Of a DNA stretch of 64,000 bases, positions 1 through 17,643 are shown piece after piece (the first letter of the stretch is position 1; each line of letters opens with the position of its first letter). The notes below the pieces were generated by a model. That model saw only the letters and a list, made by a program, of their open reading frames with translations, did no database searches and had not been told where the DNA came from. Origin of the DNA: Dermatemys mawii (lineage: Eukaryota; Chordata; Testudines; Dermatemydidae); contig ML677326.1 in assembly GCA_007922305.1 (NCBI GenBank), positions 56,476,785 to 56,540,784 of the forward strand. The letters run 5' to 3'. A program made the position numbers and the translations under genes.

Positions 1-415
1 TTGCAGGGGTCCCTTGCCGCCTGTGACATCTGGGCTGCTGCCGGTGGCTGAGCTGCTATGGTGCCCCAACGTCACAGAGGTCTCCAGATTCTGTAACTTC
101 TGCAACCTCCATGACATACTCGTAGCCTTTCCTATACCCAACCCTGTAATAAACTAGCCAAAGGGTTATTAACTAGGAAAAAGAAGTAAGAGTTATCTAC
201 AGGTTAAAGCAAGCAAACATAGTCAAATGAATTGCCATCTATGGTTCCTCAAGATCACCAAGATGTACTAATCTGTCCATTCAAATGGTCTTTCAGGGCA
301 GACCCAGGGGTATCCCTAGGAATCTCTGCCTGAGTTTAGTGTCCCTGGTCCTATGTGTTCAAACAGCAAAGAGATGAAAAATTTTCTTGTGACCCTCTTT
401 TGTCTTTTACACTAA

Positions 416-1091
416 GGGTATGGTTACACTTACAAGATTATAGTGCTATTGGTTATAGCTGTCCCCTTATACAGCAATATGTATAGCGCTATTGTATGTC
501 CACACTCAGATGCGCCAGCGGTATAGCATGGCCACATTTGCGGTCCTTAGTGCGCCATTAAGAGCAGCACATTAGGGCAGGTATCCCAGCATTCAGCTGG
601 GTGCAACGTGCTTTTTAAACGAGGGAGGTGAGGGGGGACGTGTTGTGTGTACGCGGAGGGAGAGAGCCAGTGTTTTTTCCCTTCTTCTGAAAGCCTGTCA
701 GCACGTGTCCGTTCACAGAGGGCTTTGTTTTCACACAGGCTCCCTCCTTAAACATTTGCATTGCTTATCTGCCGACTTAAGAGAGAAACTCTAAAGAGGT
801 ACTTCCACATTCCTCCAGCCGAGTTCAAAAGAAAGGGAAGAGACGTCAATTGCCTTAAATGGCTCTAGGCATCTCAAAAGATCACTTGTAGCGCAGTGGG
901 TGTCCACATTCTTGCTGTAGCGCTACAGCAGCTGCGCTTCAGCCCTTATTCCCCATGCGGAAGTGGATTACCAGGAGCGCTATAACTCCACGGTTATAGC
1001 GCTCTATGTGACTTGCCAGTGTGGACGGGGAGGAGGTTATAGCACTCCTGGGGGCTTTATAGCACTATAAAGTGCCAGTGTAACCAAGGCC
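416..1091 (+). mobile_element. PIF/Harbinger-type MITE, 676 bp
   Basis: Terminal inverted repeats GGGTATGGTTACACT and the inverse of its right end AGTGTAACCAAGGCC, flanked on both sides by TAA (413-415 and 1092-1094), the 3-bp TWA duplication typical of Harbinger elements. No coding capacity. The interior is full of TATAGCGCTATA-like palindromes. An opposite-orientation copy lies at 58721-59396. Confidence 0.8.
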
Positions 1092-1094
1092 TAA

Positions 1095-1734
1095 GCTTTC
1101 CAGCTCATGAGATAGTTCCCTTGCATGTAGCAATCCCAAGGTGTGATAGATCCATCCCCCAATCCTTTGTATTGTGATGTTCCTTAATGGCCGATTTAAT
1201 CTTGACAGGCCTCCTGAATGGGTTTGGGAGAGATGATTTCTGTGCCTGGGTTCACAAGGTCAGAACAAACAATTTCAGAGTTATAAAGCCAAACTTACAT
1301 ATTTCCTTATAGCATGGGATACGGACATTACAGTTGAGATTAATGCATTCAGCCACTTATAGGCATGTCATAGAGTCTAAACACTAAATACATTCTTATA
1401 AGACTAATACCTATTTTGAACAAAACTAGCAACAGGTGAACTGGTTTGGTTTCCAGCTATGAGTTTGTAAGTGCTCAGCTGACACCTACAAACTTGGCAA
1501 GAGCTGGCACCTGGTTTACCAGCATCACAGAGAACTGGAACAATGTTAAGGTCTGTTACCTGAAGGTCCCACCGCTCTGAGCAGCATAGTAGAATCTGCA
1601 CAGTTCTGCAATAGGCATATGGTAGTTGTATAAAGTTATTTATACCTAACCACTTGTGGATTTAGCTCAAATGGGAGGTAGGGTGATCTTTCACTGTATC
1701 TATCTATAAACATTTTTGAATTGTTGGTCTCCAG
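1095..1734. other. Intronic sequence of AADAT copy 1
   Basis: No repeat or exon recognised; short frames only. Positions 1-412 likewise show nothing I can name. Confidence 0.5.
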
Positions 1735-7209
<5,475 letters not shown>

Positions 7210-8699
7210 AGAGAGCAAATGAAAACCATCTAGCAAATTAAAAGTCCACTTCAAAAATCTGCACCTTTATTAAAAGGGGATTTCATAATGATATTTAAGG
7301 AGCAAGCCACAATACAGCATATATTTCCTTCATTGGTATGAATACTTTTTGGAATTTAAAACATGAATAGAAGATCGCCAAAAGACCTCAGAACATGCCT
7401 TTTGATAAGAAGTGCAGAAAGTTATAGTTTAATTAGAAATTATCTTGTTCAACCTATTAACTCCTTTTTATGACACGCAATCCCACATAAAAAGACTATT
7501 ATTCCAAATTACAATGCAGCTATAGTGTATGGTTATGTGCACAATAGCAATAGTGTAGTTGAGGTAAGACGATAATTCCATTCTAAACCACTCTTCATTT
7601 TCCCATAACTTCGTCAAAATTCTGCTGAATCTTCTCACTCCAGATGTTTTCCAAAGGTGAATTTTAAAAGATTTAAACAAACTCTATTAAGTCATTTTGA
7701 ATTATTGGCGGAGGGAGTACTTTTTCTACTTAGCAACTTAAAGGGTACAAGCAAAACAAAAGCACTTGGGGTTAGTACGGAGGAGTCCACAAGCCTTACA
7801 AAATAAAAGAAATAAACCTAATCACATCTTTCTAGGCATTTCTGATCTCCTTACATATCTGAGTTTAAATAAGTAGTTCTAGATATGATCTGATGATTTT
7901 CATATCTGGCCTTCAGCTTCTCACAGCATAACTGCTCCCTGTTCCCCTCTGTCCCGGAGAATAACACACATAGACAAAGGGAAGTTTTTCCCCAATTTTA
8001 AGAAGTTCTAGCCCTCCCATTGGCTCTTTTGGTCAGGTGCCCATTCCTTTCCTTTTGCCCGTAGGCTTGTTAACCCTTTACAGGTAAAGCAAGTAGGGAA
8101 CAGTTACTAAGTTATAAGTTACTACTTATTCTTACTAAGAATTTTATAGCTAACTGCGTGGCTTGGTGTCCATAAAGGGGAGCTACCCCACCTTCATTTA
8201 TCATAGGCTGTCATTCGCTATATGTTTTACCCATGTCTAATGCAATGGGCCCCAAAACCTGGTTGTGCCCTTTAGGTGCTACTACAGTATAAATGTTTAT
8301 TATTAATAATAGAGTGAAATGTGAGGTTCTTACTCCCCTTTTCTCAATCACATAGATTAATGTTGAAAGACTGTTCTTAGAACATCTTGAAATGAGTTTT
8401 TTGTTAGCTTTCAGAGGGCAAATATTTGAAATCTCGAAGCACACGACATTTAGAAAATATACTATGATGGAATGAGGTGACATACCTAGTTAATTAAAAT
8501 AAATGCATTTTATTTAACAAGGAAAATAAATGTCTGACATTTTTAACTGCTTTTTTTGGATGAATTGCTTCCGTTCTTAAACAATTAGAGTAAAACTGTT
8601 TGACTAAAAGTGCCAAGTATTAGTCACAGAAGTAAGGCACATATGTATTCATTTTGCAGAATACAAACAAAATGCAGTTCCATTTGTTACCTGCTTGAC
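7210..8699. other. 3' flank of AADAT copy 1
   Basis: AT-rich, no open frame above 90 codons, no recognised repeat. Probably contains the 3' UTR of copy 1. Confidence 0.5.

Positions 8700-8726
<27 letters not shown>
8700..8726. repeat. Poly(T) tract
   Basis: About 26 consecutive T, some 90 bp left of the Penelope-like element. Confidence 0.85.
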
Positions 8727-8731
<5 letters not shown>

Positions 8732-8812
8732 CAGCCAATTTAATATGAAGAGAATTTTTGTTTTCTGACTGATGAAATATCTAAAATGATACTAACATCT
8801 TGATGAATAGAA

Positions 8813-10312
8813 TCAGAGGGGTAGCCGTGTTAGTCTGGAATTGCAGAAGTGACAAAGAGTCCTGTGGCACCTTAAAGACTAACTAAAGTATTAGAGCATA
8901 AGCTTTCGTGGGCTAATACCCCCCTTCGTCGGATGCATGCAGTGGAAGAATCCAGGGGCAGGTATAAATAGGTAGGCAAGAGCCAGGTTAAAGATAACAG
9001 GGTTAGTCCAATGAGGCTGAACCAGCTTGTTATCGCTAATCAGGGAGGGTGAGGTATTCCTCTAGCAGCTGAATTGGAGGTGTGAACAGCGAGAGAAGAG
9101 AAACTGCTCTTGTAGTTAGCTAGCCATTCAATATCTCTGTTCAGTCCCAAACTGATTGTGTCAAATTTGCAAATGAATTGCAACTCTGCAGTTTCTCTTT
9201 GCAGTCTGATTTTAAAGTTTTTTTGCTGCAAAATGCTGACCTTTAAGTCTTTCATGGTGTGTGTAGGGAGATTGAAGTATTCTCCTACAGGTTTTTGTAT
9301 ATTGCCATTTGTGATATCTGATTTGTGTCCATTTATCCTTTTTCGTAGGGACTGTCCAGTTTGACCAATGTACATAGCAGAGGGGCATTGCTGGCACATG
9401 ATGGCATATATTACATTGGTAGATGTGCAGGTGAATGAACCAGTGATAGTGTGGCTGATCTGGTTAGGTCCTGTGATGGTATTGTGGGTGTAGGTATGTG
9501 GGCAGAGTTGGCATCGAGGTTTGTTGCATGGATTGGTTCCTGAGTTAGAGGAGTTATGGCGTGGTGTGCTGTTGCTGGTGACAATATGCTTGAGGTTGGT
9601 GGGTTGTCTGTGGGCCAGGACTGGCCTGCCTCCCAAGGCCTGTGAAAGAGAGGGATTGTTGTCCAGGATGGGTTGTAGATCACTGATGATGCGTTGGAGA
9701 GGTTTTAACTGAGGACTGTAGGTGATGACCAGTGGTGTTCTGTTGTTTTCTTTCTTGGGCTTGTCTTGCAGCAGCAGGCTTCTGGGTACACGTCTGGCTC
9801 TGTTGATCTGTGTCCTTATTTCCTTGTGCGGGTATTGTAGTTTTGAGAAAGCTTGGTGAAGATCTTGTAGGTGTTGGTCTCTGTCTGAGGGGTTGGAGCA
9901 AATACGATTGTACCTCAGTGCTTGGCTGTAGACAATGGAGCGTGTGGTGTGTCTGGGATGGAAACTGGTGGCATGAAGGTAGGCGTAGCTGTCGGTAGGT
10001 TTTCAGTGTAGGGTGGTGTTGATGTGGCCATCATTAATTTGCACCATGGTGTCTAGGAAGTGGACCTCTCATGTAGACTGGTCCAGGCTGAGGTGGATGG
10101 TGGGGTGGAGGCTGTTGAAACCATGGTGGAATTTTTCCAGAGTTTCTTTCCCATGGGTCCAGATGATGATGATGTCATCAATGTAGCGTAGATAAAGAAG
10201 GGGCCTGAGTGAACGAGAGTTAAGGAAGCGTTGTGCCAGGTCAGCCATAAAGATGTTGGCATACAGTGGGGCCATGCAGGTGCCCATAGCGGTGCCACTG
10301 GTCTGGAGGTGT
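8813..10312 (-). mobile_element. Penelope-like element: RT C-terminus and GIY-YIG endonuclease
   Basis: Reading right to left, the reverse transcriptase part gives TSGTAMGTCMAPLYANIF and the catalytic box YLRYIDDIIIIW at about 10180-10200. A linker follows, then a GIY-YIG nuclease around 9300-9420 with VIYAIMCQQC, MYIGQTGQSLRKRINGHK and, upstream, a Cys pair CNKPRCQLC. RT plus GIY-YIG in this order defines Penelope-like elements, a retroelement class separate from LINEs and LTR elements. The frame is open over the nuclease (9636-9040) with isolated stops elsewhere, for example after the RT block at 10069. The left end, ggggtagccgtgttagtctg, is the family's 3' terminal sequence, seen again near 60770. 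The RT N-terminus is lost in the N gap. Confidence 0.9.
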
Positions 10313-10412
10313 NNNNNNNNNNNNNNNNNNNNNNNNNNNNNNNNNNNNNNNNNNNNNNNNNNNNNNNNNNNNNNNNNNNNNNNNNNNNNNNNNNNNNNNN
10401 NNNNNNNNNNNN
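10313..10412. other. Assembly gap, 100 N
   Basis: Exactly 100 N, the usual placeholder for a gap of unknown size. It sits between inverted copies of the same RT segment and beside a long GT repeat, which probably explains the break. Confidence 0.99.
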
Positions 10413-10416
10413 TTCC

Positions 10417-10418
<2 letters not shown>

Positions 10419-10481
<63 letters not shown>

Positions 10482-10498
10482 CACACACACACACACCT
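10419..10498. repeat. Compound (GT)n(AT)n(AC)n microsatellite
   Basis: A long GT run, then tatatatatata, then acacacac, forming a near-palindrome directly right of the gap. Confidence 0.95.
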
Positions 10499-10540
10499 CC
10501 AGACCAGTGGCACCGCTATGGGCACCCGTGTGGCCCCACA
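10492..10540 (+). mobile_element. Inverted fragment of the Penelope RT segment
   Basis: The + strand here encodes LQTSGTAMGT, which is on the - strand left of the gap (10264-10312). The two pieces are inverted copies of about 48 bp. Head-to-head copies are common in Penelope elements, but a misassembly at the gap would look the same. Confidence 0.75.
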
Positions 10541-12603
10541 TATTATATATTACACCTGGGGGTGTGTATATATATTTCAGGTTAACTTATTTTCTAATGA
10601 AAGCTTAGACTAGCCTCATGCTGTGACACCAGGAGCTCAGGCCCTATGCCCAGGCCTGGATTGTCTGTGCCTTAATACAGCCCTGCTGCCTCTTCCAGTT
10701 ATAAAGGTTTCATTTGCATGGTATCTCTCAGCTAACATATAAACTAGTTCTCCAGTTGTCTTCAGCAATTTTTCATTGTTCAGCAAACTGTTCAATAATC
10801 CCCATGTATTTCTGGTGTTAAAAGGACCTTTTAAAAATTCTCCTATCCTATTTGTCTGATGCCTAAATTGCTAGCCTCTCTGAATCTGAAAGAATCAAAG
10901 CCACACTGGGTCTTTGATTTTGGGTTATCTATTCTGGCCCTACAGTGTGATCTATGGGATCAACCCAAAGAGTGAGTTTTGAATACTCACAGCAGACTAT
11001 TTAATCAACCATCTTGCAGTTTAAAAATAAAAGGTGGGTTTTTTTGAAAACTAAGTAAATTAGAATACCAAATAAATGTAAGGAACAAGTGATCAGCTTT
11101 TAGCCATTCTGCAAGCTGAAAAAGAGACTGAATTTCCCAAGTAAATGATTCACACAACTTTATTAATATCCATTAAGCACAGTACAATCCATACAGGCAT
11201 TAATTTTTTCATAAATACTCTCCTTTTCCTTGGCTCCACCATTAGCTATTCCTCTTAAGTTAATTCCATACCTCTTAAATTAATAGCTCCTTGCATTTAA
11301 AACCAGAATCCTACTGGCATACAGTTAAGATTAATGCATAAATCATTTATTGTGTAAAAACATTGTGTTGATAAAGTTTGAGACAAAAAGGAGATTAGGG
11401 GACAGTGTGTGTGTTTAAAGGTACAGTATGATTGTCCTCTAATAAACTGTCAGGCAAAAGGGGTGTGGGAGCATTGCTGAATAATTATAGTGTGTTAGAT
11501 AATTTCTGATCAGCATTCTAGTGAGTTTCGCCTGAAAACTCATTTAGTTTTGGTTTTTTTCCTTGGGTAAACTCTAGTCTGTTTCATTTCAAAACTATTC
11601 TAAAAATTAGCTTTAATTCATCTCATCTATGTGGTTTAAAAGTTCTCCTATATAATTTTCTACATACATAGTATCTGCAGATATCTTCAATTACCACCTT
11701 TAAAATGTGGATACAAATAAACAGGATACATATTAAGAACACTGATCCATACTCTGACTTTCAACTACTGGACTGTGTGCCCTAACATGTTCTGTTTTCT
11801 GTTTCTGATTGAACTGTTCTTGAACAGCCCACTGGAGTCAGTGTTTCAGGAGAGGATGGAGTTATTCTTGTACATGGTTTGGGATGTTTCAGTTCATATC
11901 ATTCTGGATGAAAAGTGCTCTGTAAATGTTAGTTAATATTACTACTGTTTCGTTGTCATTCTAAAATTACTACTAGGAATGTTAAGACCTTCTGTTTCCC
12001 ATGACATCTAATCCAAGGTTCATATATTTTTTATACAAAGATGGATACAGGTCTTATAGATTCTTCTCCTTAAACAATATTCCTGGAACTGTACTGACAT
12101 AATTAGTGATTAAACATCTGTTGCTTATTGTGCAATGCTTGGACAATATTTCTTTATCAAATCTTATAGATTTGTACAGAACCAAACCTGCATTAATATA
12201 ACATGTTAACAGGCTCTGTCATGATCTGAGAAATTTTAACTTTAAACAGCTGTTTAGTATATTAGTTTATAAACAACTTTGGACTATCCATTTTGGTATA
12301 TATGGGTAAAAAGAAACAATCTTTGACATCAGGTTTGGCAAAGGGATTTCTTCCATCTTCCTTGAAAACTTCTGCTACTGGGGACTGACAAAGATGGGAC
12401 ACTGGACTACATGGAGCACTGGTCTGATCAAGTCTAGTAGTTCCTGTGTATACTCCGGAAGGGTTTCGTATTCCATAACTTCTGAGTTTACAGGCTAGAA
12501 CATAGATCCACCTGGTAATGCCCAGAATGCTTCTGTGGAAAGCAAAAATGTCAAAATAATTAAAAATAATAAATCTATGGAAAAATTTTCAAGCCATCTT
12601 TAG
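10541..12603. other. Unannotated AT-rich stretch
   Basis: No exon, long frame or repeat recognised. Checked by eye for AADAT exons because it lies between copy 1 and the orphan exon; none seen. Confidence 0.45.
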
Positions 12604-12800
12604 TTAGATGGCTAAATCCCATTTTCCAAAATGACTTAGGCACATAGGTCCAGATATTCAAAGATATTTAGGTACCTCTAATGGGATTTTCAAAAGCACT
12701 TAAATCTCAGCAGTTGAGGCATCCGTACATGCCTCATTGTCTTTGAAAATCTGGCCTTAAGTGCCTAAGTCATTTTGGAAAATGGGATTTAGCCACCTAA
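12604..12800. mobile_element. Palindromic MITE, about 197 bp
   Basis: Left arm ggctaaatcccattttccaa with aatgacttaggcac is the inverse of the right arm gtgcctaagtcatt with ttggaaaatgggatttagcc. The arms extend about 40 bp. Non-coding. A related degraded piece seems to lie at 12890-13020 (cctaagtgcctacgtt) and another near 55190-55290. Confidence 0.65.
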
Positions 12801-14286
12801 CTCACTTCTGTGGTTTGAAAATTATTTCCCTAGTTTAGTTGTATTATACATTTTTTCTAATTGTCACAGGTTTTGCTTTCTGCCGAGACATTCGGGGCAC
12901 TACAGGCTCGTAGGAGCCCATGTATCCTATTGAAAGGCAATGGTACCTTAGGATCCTAAGTGCCTACGTTAATTTTGAAAATGGGGCGTGGGCTCCTTAG
13001 TTACATGGTGCTTTTAAAAAATTTCATCCCTTGTGCATATGGGCACTAAAGAAAAAGATGCCCAACTGCTGCAGGAAAGTGAAGTGGGTCCTGTTTCTTT
13101 TTTTTTAGCCCACTGCATTATTTTAAACAAAGAATCTAATTACCTATTTGTTGAATCAATATGAATTTTCAGCATTTGAGCTTTATAAAAAATACATCAA
13201 GAATTACTGGTCCAATCAAACTTCTTATTGAGTAGGCAGTTTCCCCCATTACCTCATACCCTACACATGGTGTCATCTGCTCCTCTATGTTCAGCAGGTA
13301 CAACCTAGCTGAATGCTGAAAAAGTTCCTCCAGTGGACCTGGTGGCAAATACAGAACTTGGCAAAAGTGCATGTAGCTAACACTAAATCCTTTATATTAC
13401 TTTTATAGAGCAATATTTTTAGACTATCATGGTATGTTTTGCCTTCATATCACTAAGTTAGTCCTCGTTGCACTGAATGAAAAACAATACATCTGAAAGA
13501 AGGCTATAGAAAAGGAGACTCATCCCTGCTGTAAATCAGTTGACGTTCATGGGGTTACACCATTGCTGAATTTGTCTTTCCTAGCATAGTTCTGCTGGCT
13601 TACTTCAGGAAAGATTTGTGCAATTACCTCTGGTTTTGTGGCTGCCAATGGGATTTTGCTGGTAAAAAGTAAAAGGTCTATATGTTCAGAGGTGCTGCTA
13701 ACACTGAATGATTTAATTACATTAAATGGAATTCCTTTTCAGTTAGGTACTCCATAAAGCTACAGTGCACATAGTCTCCCCACTCCCTGTCTGTTACTAG
13801 ATTTGCCTGTTGCTCTGTTTTACAGTGTATAAAGCTTATACAGGGTAAATTCGTAAATTGTTCGCCCTCTCTATCACGGACAGAGAGATATGCACAGCTA
13901 TTTGCTCCACCATGCTCTAAACATGCCAGAAAAGCCTAAATAACACTGGTCTACAATTTTTTAGAAGTCGTCTGCTTCAGAGAGAAAATGTGATATTTAT
14001 TATGTATTTTGATGTGCTGAATTCAAATATGACAATTAAAACAACTGATTGGCTACTGTTTCTAAGATATTTAAGTTTTTACATTTTATGTCTGTGTATA
14101 TTGTGTAGATAGTAGAGTTTTAATCATAAATTGTAAACCTAGATCTTTTCATGTGTTTGATTGCTTTACAGGATAATATTTCACCTGTCCTGTTTATGTA
14201 ACACTTTAAAAATCAGCAAAAGGGTTATATAAATAAAATGTATTATGAAACAAAAGGCACAAAACTATTATGTACATAGTTTAGTC
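12801..14286. other. Unannotated stretch
   Basis: A fragment related to the 12604 palindrome at 12890-13020; otherwise nothing recognised. Confidence 0.45.
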
Positions 14287-15963
14287 CTATTCAGTGTCTA
14301 CTCGGCGCTTCTTGGCTTGTCTCTTGTATTCATTAAATGGAGCATCTCTTGTCACTGTCCAGCAATAGTCTGCAAGCACTGATGGGCTCCATGTGTCCTG
14401 ATAGCGTTTCTCCATTGTTGCAATGTCCTGGTGAAATCGTTCGCCGTGCTCGTCGTTCACTGCTCCGCAGTTCGGTGGAAAAAAATCTAGATGAGAGTGC
14501 AAAAAATGTGTCTTTAGTGACATGTTGCAACCAAGGCTTTTGTATGCCTTGAGGAGGTTTTCCACCAACAACCTGTAGTTGTCTGCCTTGTTGTTCCGAG
14601 AAAATGTATTGCCACTGACTGGAAGGCTTTCCATGCCGTCTTTTCCTTGCCACGTAGTGCATGGTCAAATGCATCATCTCGAAGAAGTTCACGAATCTGA
14701 GGACCAACAAAGACACCTTCCTTTATCTTAGCTTCACTTAACCTTAGAAATTTTCCACAGAAGGTACTTGAAAGCTGCTTGTGTTTTGTCAATAGCCTTG
14801 ACAAAGTTCTTCATCAGACCCAGCTTGATGTGTAAGGGTGGTAACAAAATCTTCCTTGATTCAACAAGTGGTGGATGCTGAACACTTTTCCTCCCAGGCT
14901 CCAATGACTGTCGGAGTGGCCAATCTTTCTTGATGTAGTGGGAATCTCTTGCACGACTATCCCATTGGCAGAGAAAACAGCAGTACTTTGTGTATCCAGT
15001 CTGCAGACCAAGCAAGAGAGCAACAACCTTCAAATCGCCACAAAGCTGCCACTGATGTTGGTCATAGTTTATGCACCTCAAAAGTTGTTTCATGTTGTCA
15101 TAGGTTTCCTTCATATGGACTGCATGACCAACTGGAATTGATGGCAAAACAGCTTTAAGACTCATCTTCGATGACTCAATGAAGAGTCTCCACTCATCTG
15201 AATCGTGAATGATGTTGAGGGCTGACATCACGCCATCGATGTTGTTGCAGGCTACAAGATCACCTTCCATGAAGAAGAATGGGACAAGATCCTTTTGACG
15301 GTCACGGAACATGGAAACCCTAACATCACCTGCCAGGAGATTCCACTGCTGTAGTCTGGAGCCCAACAGCTCTGTCTTACTCTTGGGTAGTTCCAAATCC
15401 CTGACAAGGTCATTCAGTTCAGCTTGCATTATGAGGTGTGGTTCAGAGGAGGAGGAGGATGGGAGAAAATGTGGGTCCTGTGACATTGATGGTTCAGGAC
15501 CAGAAATTTCATCCTCGTCCTCTTTCTCGTCTGACTCAAGTGAGAATGATTCTGGTGCATCAGGAGCCGGCAGCCCTTCTCCGTGGGGGATTGGGCGTAT
15601 AGCCGATGGAATGTTTGGATAATGCACAGTCCACTTTTTCTTCTTTGACACACCTTTCCCAACTGGAGGCACCATGCAGAAGTAACAATTGCTGGTATGA
15701 TCTGTTGGCTCTCTCCAAATCATTGGCACTGCAAAAGGCATAGATTTCCTTTTCCTGTTCAACCACTGGCGAAGATTTGTTGCACAAGTGTTGCAGCGTA
15801 TGTGTGGGGCCCACCTCTTGTCCTGATCTCCAATTTTGCAGCCAAAATAAAGGTGATAGGCTTTCTTAACCATAGTGGTTATACTGCACTTTTGTGATGC
15901 AAAAGTCACTTCACCACAAACATAGCAGAAGTTATCTGCACTGTTCACACAAGTACGAGGCAT
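14287..15963 (-). pseudogene. Transposase-like multi-copy protein, two frameshifts
   Basis: The main frame runs from ATG at 15963 to about 14740 (some 400 residues), continues in another frame to about 14640, then in a third to the stop at 14287. The N-terminus has paired Cys (CYVC near residue 13, CNTC near 57) like a treble-clef or ZAD-type zinc finger. An acidic Ser/Glu-rich linker lies near 140-175. The C-terminal half has RLFIESSKMSLK, CGDLKVV, YCCFLCQWDSR, PLHIKLGLMKNFVK and, after the shifts, LDFFPPNCGAVNDEHGERFH. I recognise this as a protein family found in many copies in reptile and invertebrate genomes. The spacing of acidic residues around RNase H-like strands suggests a DDE transposase, but I cannot name the superfamily or find terminal repeats. 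Only two frameshifts imply a fairly young copy. Confidence 0.7.
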
Positions 15964-17601
15964 CTCTGCTCACTTTGGCTAAACAGAAATGTGTCCCTTT
16001 GCAAAATCAAACACTGACAAATAAGAGAGCATGACACTGTACTTTTTCTAGAGCTGATATAGGGCAATTTGTTCAGCAGAGTGATGTAAGCTTCGTTATG
16101 ATTGCATCATCCATGGCTTCTAGGAATAACATGATGCAATTCATATCATGTATGACGCAATACCAGCTTCAGATTGCATCATTCATTGTTTTGCCTAAAA
16201 AGCAAGTAGTGTCCAAACCCAGTCATAGATTTATTCATAGATCCAGTCAAAGATGTATTTTAGTCATTTCTGGTTTAAATTGAGATCCCTTCCCTTTATA
16301 ACTCACTTATCCTCCGCCATTCCCATGTCAAGGGTCGTATATACTGACCCAATAGCATATCTTGAAAACTAGAGCCAATCAACAATTTTAAGCATTATTT
16401 TCGTTCTCAGTGACCCAGAATTAGTAAAGTTTGACTACATTTGTTTCAGAAGCATTTTGGCTGTAGAGCAGTGTAATTAAGCAGTTTACTACATCCAAAT
16501 GGTAACAAAACAATTTATAACATTTGATCAAGATACTTATAAACGGGCTAAAGCCAAGGGAACTTAGACCCCAGGTCCGACTTGTTCAAGCAATGACCCT
16601 TTAAGAGATTACTTTTTATATACCCATTCACAAAGCAGGGAAAAAATTACATGGGATAGAAGTAAAGATAAGCAGGCAGATAGGAAATGTAATAAAATGA
16701 TTTATGGAAAATGTTCTACAATGGTTTTAAATACTGAGCAGAGAGTTACTGTGCAATCCAATGTGTCTGCAACGGTATCGTGTGTACAGTTTTAAAACAT
16801 TAGGACGTCTGAACAATTAAATTTTATGAAGAGAAGGTGTCGTCATTATTGTAAGAGAAGAATAAATCTGTTACTAAGAAGAGTTAAATATTAAGAGCAG
16901 GGACCATCTAGACTCTATTCTCTGCTGACAGCAGGCATTTAAACACCATCAGTGAGGCATGGCCAAATATAAAACCAAATCAACTAGTCATTTGGCCCCA
17001 TATTTCCAAGTTCCAACGACATTACACAGTCTACAATTCCTGCATATTTCCTTTTGCTACATAACTCAGGAATGCACAATAGATTCTGCTGCATTATCAC
17101 AAAGTTTAGCATTACAGTGTTTATTCTCAAATAATAAATCAATTACAATAAACTGCTTATCATGTGAATATTCTTATTTCATTGAGGTCTGGGTCCTGCC
17201 ATCCTTATTCGGGCCATTTTCTACTGACACGCTCTTCAGTTTACCCGGGCCTTTAATGAAAGGACTCGGGTTCCAATATAACAAAGCACTTAATACCATG
17301 ATTAAATCCAATCCTATTCAACAAAGCACATAAGCATGGATAAAAAGGTTCTAGTTTTAGTCAGGGGGAATTATTATGCACTTAAATTAGTATGAGTCAT
17401 CAGACTTCATATTTATCACTTTGAATTTATTGCTAACACTGGACCTCAACCTGCCAGTGCTGAGTTCCATCAGCATATCCTGAAGGATTAGATTCACTAG
17501 GATAAATTAGTACTTGCCTCTCTTTTCTATTGTCTATTTTTTCTATTATTTCTATTTTTTTTCTTAAAATAATGTTACTGGTCTTTGTTGTTTTATTTTA
17601 G
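15964..17601. other. Flank of the transposase-like frame, up to the orphan exon
   Basis: 16100-16190 repeats tgatgcaat and tgcatcat motifs and may be the 5' non-coding end of the mobile element. The 124-codon frame at 16959-17333 has no recognised feature. T-rich tract at 17520-17600 leads into the exon acceptor. Confidence 0.4.
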
Positions 17602-17643
17602 GCTTTTCAGAAACTGGTTCAGCTTATAAAAGAAGCCATATGA
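17602..17643 (+). CDS. Orphan extra copy of the AADAT last coding exon
   Basis: 42 nt after a pyrimidine-rich tract and the acceptor ttttattttag; reads AFQKLVQLIKEAI and stop. It differs from the last exons of copy 1 and copy 2 at four residues each. No other AADAT exon was found between 7209 and 23464, so it is either a relic of a third tandem copy or an alternative terminal exon for copy 1; the phase 0 border would allow splicing. Because the intronic acceptor is present, it is not a processed retrocopy. The downstream sequence (GAACTAATGGGGTTTT) loosely resembles the 3' UTR of copy 2, which suggests that unit arose by segmental duplication. Confidence 0.75.
   Translation, partial: AFQKLVQLIKEAI

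Noticed and set aside
10053..10608. Frames reading Thr-His or Cys-Val repeats through the gap
   Set aside because: They translate the GT microsatellite and the N run; only the RT part to the left is real.
15311..15622. 103-codon + strand frame rich in Ser
   Set aside because: Antisense of the acidic Ser/Glu linker in the transposase-like gene.
16959..17333. 124-codon + frame
   Set aside because: No domain, no splice context, no similarity recognised; length is compatible with chance in AT-rich DNA.
17602..17643. Processed retrocopy of AADAT
   Set aside because: The unit carries an intron-type pyrimidine tract and acceptor and only the last exon, so it did not come from spliced mRNA.
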